This document shows, in pieces, positions 17,818 to 17,865 of a stretch of DNA of 17,865 nucleotides. Made by a program: the position numbers and the translations under genes. Position 1 is the stretch's first letter; every line of letters starts with the position of its first letter. Origin of the DNA: Butyriboletus loyo. Its lineage: Eukaryota; Basidiomycota; Agaricomycetes; Boletales; Boletaceae. The stretch lies in assembly GCA_038093515.1 (NCBI GenBank), contig JBBPSI010000374.1:1-17865 (forward strand). The letters are read 5' to 3'. The notes beneath the pieces were generated by a model, which saw nothing but the letters and a program-made list of their open reading frames with translations, was not told the DNA's origin and searched no databases.

Positions 17818-17865
17818 GTGAGTGCTCTTCATCTTGGATGTTGTGTGCCTAACCTATCATCTTAG

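Overview
The window looks like a stretch of a filamentous basidiomycete genome, most likely an Agaricomycete. The basis is many very short introns (about 42-71 nt, one class of 142-145 nt) with GT..AG ends and a style of WD40 gene that I associate with mushroom-forming fungi. Placing it in Boletales would be recollection, not something the sequence proves. No bacterial signals, tRNA, rRNA or CRISPR are visible.

Layout: five tandem, same-strand copies of one multi-exon gene, which I call copies 0-4. Copy 0 is the 3' part only (3-1141). Copies 1 (4024-6104), 2 (8745-10935) and 3 (13693-15732) are complete. Copy 4 (16319 onward) runs off the right edge exactly at an intron/exon border. The repeat period is about 4.7-4.9 kb, except between copies 3 and 4 (2.6 kb), where most of a spacer has been deleted. 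Each gene reads: a 19-nt first exon with the ATG; a large exon giving a seven-bladed WD40 beta-propeller of about 290 residues; an 11-codon exon; a 91-100-codon Pro/Ser/Arg-rich exon; then small exons of 12-14, 32, 17-18 and 42-75 codons. Predicted proteins are 541, 557 and 525 residues for copies 1, 2 and 3. All tail exons are phase 0 on both sides and their length differences are multiples of three, which strongly supports the spliced model. No transmembrane segment or catalytic domain is visible in the spliced products, so a soluble scaffold or recognition role is the reasonable guess, without proof.

Spacers: each long spacer (1142-4023, 6105-8744, 10936-13692) is itself a diverged copy of the others. 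On the minus strand, the part next to the following WD40 gene holds decayed pieces of a TPR-type gene that I read as EMC2-like (ER membrane protein complex subunit 2). It appears to be an old neighbour carried along during amplification and then broken independently in each unit. The rest of the spacers holds no gene I can support, apart from one unidentified open segment in the third spacer (about 12530-12769).

The most interesting points are the mosaic relationships among the WD40 copies (pointing to gene conversion or unequal crossing-over), variation concentrated at probable propeller loops, a modular phase-0 tail including an extra exon in copy 2, two classes of upstream region, and a tail intron that is open in frame in four of five copies. 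Together these suggest a locally amplifying, diversifying WD40 family. A link to self/non-self recognition is speculation by analogy with other fungal WD40 families.
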